Shown here: positions 14,501 through 23,500 of the stretch, piece by piece
How the letters are laid out: each line of letters starts with the position of its first letter
How positions within the stretch are numbered: the first letter of the stretch is position 1
NCBI GenBank assembly: GCA_009746045.1
Contig: RPFO01000103.1
Coordinates: 2,085,857-2,149,856 of the forward strand
DNA length: 64,000 nt
Source of the DNA: Mesostigma viride
Taxonomy: Eukaryota > Streptophyta > Mesostigmatophyceae > Mesostigmatales > Mesostigmataceae
Direction: 5' to 3'
The notes under the pieces: model-generated
What the model was told of the DNA's origin: nothing
Seen by the model: the letters and a program-made list of their open reading frames with translations, nothing else
Database searches by the model: none
Position numbers and translations under genes: made by a program

Positions 14501-17500
14501 ATGCCATCACCCACATCATGCCATCACCCACATCATGCCATCACCCACATCATGCCATCACCCACATCATGCCATCACCCACATCATGCCATCACCCACA
14601 TCATGCCATCACCCACATCATGCCATCACCCACATCATGCCATCACCCACATCATGCCATCACCCACATCATGCCATCACCCACATCATGCCATCACCCA
14701 CATCATGCCATCACCCACATCATGCCATCACCCACATCATGCCATCACCCACATCATGTCATCACCCACATCATGCCATCACCCACATCATGCCATCACC
14801 CACATCATGCCATCACCCACATCATGCCATCACCCACATCATGCCATCACCCACATCATGCCATCACCCGCATCATGTCATCACCCACATCATGTCATCA
14901 CCCACATCATGCCATCACCCACATCATGCCATCACCCACATCATGCCATCACCCACATCATGCCATCACCCACATCATGTCATCACCCACATCATGCCAT
15001 CACCCACATCATGCCATCACCCACATCATGCCATCACCCGCATCATGCCATCACCCGCATCATGCCATCACCCACATCATGCCATCACCCACATCATGCC
15101 ATCACCCACATCATGCCATCACCCACATCATGCCATCACCCACATCATGCCATCACCCACATCATGCCATCACCCACATCATGCCATCACCCACATCATG
15201 CCATCACCCACATCATGCCATCACCCACATCATGCCATCACCCACATCATGCCATCACCCACATCATGCCATCACCCACATCATGCCATCACCCACATCA
15301 TGCCATCACCCACATCATGCCATCACCCACATCATGCCATCACCCACATCATGCCATCACCCACATCATGCCATCACCCACATCATGCCATCACCCACAT
15401 CATGCCATCACCCACATCATGCCATCACCCACATCATGCCATCACCCACATCATGCCATCACCCACATCATGCCATCACCCACATCATGCCATCACCCAC
15501 ATCATGCCATCACCCACATCATGCCATCACCCACATCATGCCATCACCCACATCATGCCATCACCCACATCATGCCATCACCCACATCATGCCATCACCC
15601 ACATCATGTCATCACCCACATCATGCCATCACCCACATCATGCCATCACCCACATCATGCCATCACCCACATCATGCCATCAACCACATCATGCCATCAC
15701 CCACATCATGCCATCACCCACATCATGTCATCACCCACATCATGCCATCACCCACATCATGCCATCACCCACATCATGCCATCACCCACATCATGCCATC
15801 ACCCACATCATGCCATCACCCACATCATGCCATCACCCACATCATGCCATCACCCACATCATGCCATCACCCACATCATGCCATCACCCACATCATGTCA
15901 TCACCCACATCATGCCATCACCCACATCATGCCATCACCCACATCATGCCATCACCCACATCATGCCATCAACCACATCATGCCATCACCCACATCATGC
16001 CATCACCCACATCATGCCATCACCCACATCATGCCATCACCCACATCATGCCATCACCCACATCATGCCATCACCCACATCATGTCATCACCCACATCAT
16101 GCCATCACCCACATCATGCCATCACCCACATCATGCCATCACCCACATCATGCCATCAACCACATCATGCCATCACCCACATCATGCCATCACCCACATC
16201 ATGCCATCAACCACATCATGCCATCACCCACATCATGCCATCACCCACATCATGCCATCACCCACATCATGCCATCACCCACATCATGCCATCACCCACA
16301 TCATGCCATCACCCACATCATGCCATCACCCACATCATGCCATCACCCACATCATGCCATCACCCACATCATGCCATCACCCACATCATGCCATCACCCA
16401 CATCATGCCATCACCCACATCATGCCATCACCCACATCATGCCATCACCCACATCATGCCATCACCCACATCATGCCATCACCCACATCATGCCATCACC
16501 CACATCATGCCATCACCCACATCATGCCATCACCCACATCATGCCATCACCCACATCATGCCATCACCCACATCATGCCATCACCCACATCATGCCATCA
16601 CCCACATCATGCCATCAACCACATCATGTCATCAACCACATCATGCCATCACCCACATCATGCCATCACCCGCATCATGCCATCACCCACATCATGCCAT
16701 CACCCACATCATGCCATCACCCACATCATGCCATCACCCACATCATGCCATCACCCACATCATGCCATCACCCACATCATGCCATCACCCACATCATGCC
16801 ATCACCCACATCATGCCATCACCCACATCATGCCATCACCCACATCATGCCATCAACCACATCATGCCATCACCCACATCATGCCATCACCCACATCATG
16901 CCATCACCCACATCATGCCATCACCCACATCATGCCATCACCCACATCATGCCATCACCCACATCATGCCATCACCCACATCATGCCATCACCCACATCA
17001 TGCCATCACCCACATCATGCCATCACCCACATCATGCCATCACCCACATCATGCCATCACCCACATCATGCCATCACCCACATCATGCCATCACCCACAT
17101 CATGCCATCACCCACATCATGCCATCACCCACATCATGCCATCACCCACATCATGCCATCACCCACATCATGCCATCACCCACATCATGCCATCACCCAC
17201 ATCATGCCATCACCCACATCATGCCATCACCCACATCATGCCATCACCCACATCATGCCATCACCCACATCATGTCATCACCCGCATCATGCCATCAACC
17301 ACATCATGCCATCACCCACATCATGCCATCACCCACATCATGCCATCACCCACATCATGCCATCACCCACATCATGCCATCACCCACATCATGCCATCAC
17401 CCACATCATGCCATCACCCGCATCATGCCATCACCCACATCATGCCATCACCCACATCATGCCATCACCCACATCATGCCATCACCCACATCATGCCATC

Positions 17501-20500
17501 ACCCACATCATGCCATCACCCACATCATGCCATCACCCACATCATGCCATCACCCACATCATGCCATCACCCACATCATGCCATCACCCACATCATGCCA
17601 TCACCCACATCATGCCATCACCCACATCATGCCATCACCCACATCATGCCATCACCCACATCATGCCATCACCCGCATCATGCCATCACCCACATCATGC
17701 CATCACCCGCATCATACCTTCAACCACATTATCTCCCTCCAATTCCAAGCCTGTGTCCTCCATCTCTTCTATTGTCAAGCTTCCTCTACACCGAAGGTTT
17801 TGAACCCTAATTTAATCTTACGCCAAACCTCTTTCCTGGACCCTTTCGCTCCCTGGGCCCCGCAGGCAGGTGGACATATTCAGGCTCCGCCTGCATGACA
17901 CCCTGCAGCAGCTGCAAGCAGAAAGCGCGCCTTCAGTCCCCGCGGATGTGGGCGCGCCACCATCCGGCACCGCCTTGCTGGCGCACACACATGGCCTTGA
18001 GCCCAGGCGCAAGCTCAAGCGCTCTCCCTCCTTCTCGGCCAAGGGCATCGGAATCGGACGGGACTTGGAGCAAATTGAGGACGCGGAGCACTCAGTTCCC
18101 ATCAGCCAGGTAAGGGGGGGGGGGGGGAATCACTCTTAGCCCATCAGCCAGGGTAGGGGGGGGATATGATCACTCTTAGCCCATCAGCCAGGTAAGGGGA
18201 AGGGGATCACTTGGTTTTCATGAGCCAGGTAAGGGGGGGGGCAATGGGTGCCCATCATCCTGGTGGGAGGGAGGGAGGACAGGTTGGGGGGTTGCCACAG
18301 CTGTGCAAGGTGCTGTAAAGGAAAACTTGGAATGTGACAACTTCATTCAAGAGTGCTTGCTGTGGCTAGGGAGGCCAGTATGGGCAAGCGGGGGGGAGAG
18401 AGGGGCCAGCTCCATTCATGTCAGCGCGGGGGAAGGACAGATGCCAGCATGTCGGTGATTTTGGTAGCCTTGCCTGCAAATACATCGGATACCCACATGG
18501 GGGTTCAATGACCATGGACTAGGACTGCAGCCCACATGAGGGGTAAAGAACCATCTACTAGGCTAGCCGCCCACACCTCGCTACAACAGCCATTAACTAG
18601 GGTAGCCGCCCACACCTCGCTACAACAGCCATTAACTAGGGTGGCCGCCCACACCTCGCTACAACAGCCATTGACTAGGGTAGCCGCCCACACCTCGCTA
18701 CAACAGCCATTGACTAGGGTAGCCGCCCACACCTCGCTACAACAGCCATTGACTAGGGTAGCCGCCCACACCTCGCTACAACAGCCATTAACTAGGGTAG
18801 CCGCCCACACCTCGCTACAACAGCCATTAACTAGGGTAGCCGCCCACACCTCGCTACAACAGCCATTGACTAGGGTAGCCGCCCACACCTCGCTACAACA
18901 GCCATTGACTAGGCTAGCCGCCCACACCTCGCTACAACAGCCATTGACTAGGGTAGCCGCCCACACCTCGCTACAACAGCCATTGACTAGGGTAGCCGCC
19001 CACACCTCGCTACAACAGCCATTGACTAGGGTAGCCGCCCACACCTCGCTACAACAGCCATTGACTAGGGTAGCCGCCCACACCTCGCTACAACAGCCAT
19101 TGACTAGGGTAGCCGCCCACACCTCGCTACAACAGCCATTGACTAGGGTAGCCGCCCACACCTCGCTACAACAGCCATTGACTAGGGTAGCCGCCCACGC
19201 CTCGCTACAACAGCCATTGACTAGGCTAGCCGCCCACGCCTCGCTACAACAGCCATTGACTAGGGTAGCCGCCCACACCTCGCTACAACAGCCATTGACT
19301 AGGGTAGCCGCCCACACCTCGCTACAACAGCCATTGACTAGGGTAGCCGCCCACACCTCGCTACAACAGCCATTGACTAGGGTAGCCGCCCACACCTCGC
19401 TACAACAGCCATTGACTAGGGTAGCCGCCCACACCTCGCTACAACAGCCATTGACTAGGGTAGCCGCCCACACCTCGCTACAACAGCCATTAACTAGGGT
19501 AGCCGCCCACACCTCGCTACAACAGCCATTGACTAGGCTAGCCGCCCACACCTCGCTACAACAGCCATTGACTAGGGTGGCCGCCCACACCTCGCTACAA
19601 CAGCCATTGACTAGGCTAGCCGCCCACACCTCGCTACAACAGCCATTGACTAGGCTAGCCGCCCACACCTCGCTACAACAGCCATTGACTAGGGTAGCCG
19701 CCCACACCTCGCTACAACAGCCATTGACTAGGGTAGCCGCCCACACCTCGCTACAACAGCCATTGACTAGGGTAGCCGCCCACACCTCGCTACAACAGCC
19801 ATTGACTAGGGTAGCCGCCCACACCTCGCTACAACAGCCATTGACTAGGGTAGCCGCCCACGCCTCGCTACAACAGCCATTGACTAGGCTAGCCGCCCAC
19901 GCCTCGCTACAACAGCCATTGACTAGGGTAGCCGCCCACACCTCGCTACAACAGCCATTGACTAGGCTAGCCGCCCACACCTCGCTACAACAGCCGTTGA
20001 CTAGGCTAGCCGCCCACACCTCGCTACAACAGCCATTGACTAGGGTAGCCGCCCACACCTCGCTACAACAGTTATTGACTAGGGTAGCCGCCCACACCTC
20101 GCTACAACAGCCGTTTACTAGGCTAGCCGCCCACACCTCGCTACAACAGCCATTGACTAGGGTAGCCGCCCACACCTCGCTACAACAGTTATTGACTAGG
20201 GTAGCCGCCCACACCTCGCTACAACAGCCATTGACTAGGGTAGCCGCCCACACCTCGCTACAACAGCCATTGACTAGGGTAGCCGCCCACACCTCGCTAC
20301 AACAGTTATTGACTAGGGTAGCCGCCCACACCTCGCTACAACAGCCGTTGACTAGGCTAGCCGCCCACACCTCGCTTCAACAGCCATTGACTAGGGTAGC
20401 CGCCCACACCTCGCTACAACAGCCATTGACTAGGGTAGCCGCCCACACCTCGCTACAACAGCCATTGACTAGGGTAGCCGCCCACACCTCGCTACAACAG

Positions 20501-23500
20501 CCATTGACTAGGGTAGCCGCCCACACCTCGCTACAACAGTTATTGACTAGGGTAGCCGCCCACACCTCGCTACAACAGCCATTGACTAGGCTAGCCGCCC
20601 ACACCTCGCTACAATAGCCGTTGACTAGGGTAGCCGCCCACACCTCGCTACAATAGCCGTTGACTAAGGTAGCCGCCCACACCTCGCTACAACAGCCATT
20701 GACTAGGGTAGCCGCCCACACCTCGCTACAACAGCCATTGACTAGGGTAGCCGCCCACACCTCGCTACAACAGCCATTGACTAGGGTGGCCGCCCACACC
20801 TCGCTACAACAGCCATTGACTAGGGTGGCCGACTGCACTTCGCTGAAATGGCCATCTACTGGGTCAGCCATCTGCACTCCTCGCTCCATGTTCTTCCTCG
20901 TGCGTTCCTCGAGGGGTGGTCCTTCATCCTTCCCGCGGCCTCGACTGCCTCCCACCGACGGGCAACGACTTTCCTAAAGTGGATCCACATAATCCATAAA
21001 AATATTTTTCTTGGCGAAATTCTCTTTTTATAAATTATTTACTAAAAAGTTTTGATTTTTTTTCTTAGCTTTTCCTTTTCTTATGGAATCTAAAAGAAAG
21101 CATTAGAAAACTATTTTTATGGCACACAAAAGAAGATATCATGATGTAGAACGATTATTCCTGGCAGAATGGGGGTCACCGGGAGGCCATCGGCGAGGAT
21201 CGCTGTCCATGTTCATCAGAACTCCTCGTTCGCCGATGCTTGGTGCTTGATTCTTCGTCCTTCCCGTGGCCTCGCCGCTCACAGATGGGCGACTACCAGG
21301 AGGCCATGATGCGGCAGCAGGCGCTCCGGGACCCCAGGGTACGCACCCTTAGTGGTTGCGGATATCCATCGTCAGGGTATCTGAAGTTGTCAGGTTAAAT
21401 AAATATTAGTATGGAATCCTGGACGTGAAGTAGCCAGGGTGCCATGTAACGTAATGTCTCTGTGCTTTTTGCTCGTTTCTCCTTCTTCCTGTATTGCTCC
21501 TCTACTTGGCTGCCTGTTCACCCCCACAACAATCTTTTGGCTTCTGTCGTTTGGCGTTATTTTGCGTGTCCAGTATGTTCGGTTCAAATCGCTTGTTGCC
21601 TTTCTCGATGCGCCACCTTCCCTCCTGTACAACATCTCAGGCTATCCCGCTGCCCCTGAGCCACCCCTTTGCACCTCATATGCCCTCCTCATTTCCCCCT
21701 CACTTCCCTCTCTTCCGCCGTGCCCCCTGCTTCCACCACACCTGCACAACCTTGTTTCCTTGGTTCGGTTGCGATTACTCCTCCTCCCCATCGCCCCACG
21801 ACGCCCCGTGCACGCCTCTAAACCGCCCTGCATTACTGCAACGCATGGCCTTCCCTTGGCCCTGATGAACCATATGTATGCACCATGATGAACCATCTAT
21901 GTACGAATGCACCCCCGCGGTGCTGGCCCTGCCTCCCTCTATCCACCTCGCTCAGGCATCCTGTTGTCCTGTCCTGAAGCATTTGTTTAGGCATCCAACC
22001 CACCCAGATAGCAGGGTCTGACGGCACCGAAGCGGCTCCCCGTGGCGCCATCACGCGATCTAATCTTGTTAGTTTTAAATTCAACCCGCCCATGAATTAA
22101 TTCATTAATAATCACGTAGACTGCGTCACGTGGGTACCAATATGGATCCTTCAACCCCTATTCGCAATGAGAAGGAGGGAGGGCACCCTGGCTTCTCGCG
22201 CTGCCCTAATTAAGTGGGCAGGCCACAGAGCACTTTCTCCGCATCATGCCCAGTGCGGCCGCAACTGTGGGTGCAATAACGCTTCGTAGCTTCATAGCAA
22301 AAGCGTGGCAAATGCAGTAGCGATGCCCCGTGGTCCAGAGCCCACAGACAGATAGGCTTGGAACGCATTTAGAGGTGCTGGATTGGGAGAATATAAAGGC
22401 CTCTCCCGGAGAAACCCGCCCATACTCCCTGTTAAGTGCCCTTTGAATATATCTAAAGCATTCAACGCGCCTGTGCACTCTGTTGCCTGTCTTTCATTTA
22501 AACTTCCTTTGAATTATCTAAAGTATCCGACCTGCCCATGCACCCTCTTACCTTGTCCTTCCATTATACTGTTGTATCCTGCATCCATCGTGTTCCAAGC
22601 AGGCCGAGGACGAGGAGCCGATGGCGCGTCTGCGCGCGCAGCTGTCCAGCCGGCTCCGCTCCGCACAAGACGCCGCCACCAACGCCACCACCAACGCCGC
22701 CACCAATGCCGCCACCAACGCCGCCACCAACGCCGCTGCTAACGCCGCCAACAACACCAGCAAGCTGTCGCCCATCACCACCCCCACGGTCGATGAAGCC
22801 GGCGACGCGGAAGGCCAGCCCCCTCGCTCCCCTAGGCCCCGCAAGCGCCGCTCCCCGCTTCTCTCGCCCGCCTCCAACCCCACCGCCAACGAGCCGGCAC
22901 CAAACGTTGGGCCCCAGCCGCCCATTCCTCGGCGGTCGGTGCCCCTGTCCCCTGGCAAGGTCGCTTCCTCGTCCTCTGGTGGTGTCGGCCCGGGCAGGAC
23001 GCCGCGCGCTGGCACCGGCCCTCACTTGGTGATGACCGATGCCCCCCCGCACGCGATTGATGAGGCGGATGGGCGCCCCTTGGGGGTTGCATCCAAGGAG
23101 GCCTCCCTGCCGATGTCCTCTGGGCATGGGCAAGATCCAGGGGGGACGCAGCCGCGGGAGGCAAACGTGGGAGGTGTCCCATTCTCTAGGGAGGGGGAGG
23201 GAGCGGCGGCGCGGCAACACGGGCGGGGCCGGATGGGCGTGCAGCCAGGGCAGGATCCGCTGAGGTCATCGATTGGGGACCTGCTGACATCATCGCTGGC
23301 TTGGGCCGTCGCAGGAGCGCGCGACGATGTCAGCGACGCCGGGGACTTTCGCTCGGACGACCTCAGCGATGCGTCTCTGGCGGGTGGCTGCATGGACGTG
23401 GACGCGTCGCCCTTTCCGTTCGCTGATGCTGAGCTGGCAGCGGGTGATGGCTTTGGCAGCAGCAAGGGAGATGGGTTACTGGACAGCCTGCTTCCGCGTG

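Noticed and set aside
12124-17898. Three frames of about 1850-1920 codons (His/Pro/Ser/Cys-rich)
   Set aside because: Artefact of the stop-free 17-bp unit; lies within an intron bounded by verified INTS6 motifs.
18505-20977. Possible 39-bp CRISPR-like array or repeat protein (both strands open)
   Set aside because: Units are directly contiguous with no spacers, and the context is a eukaryotic intron.
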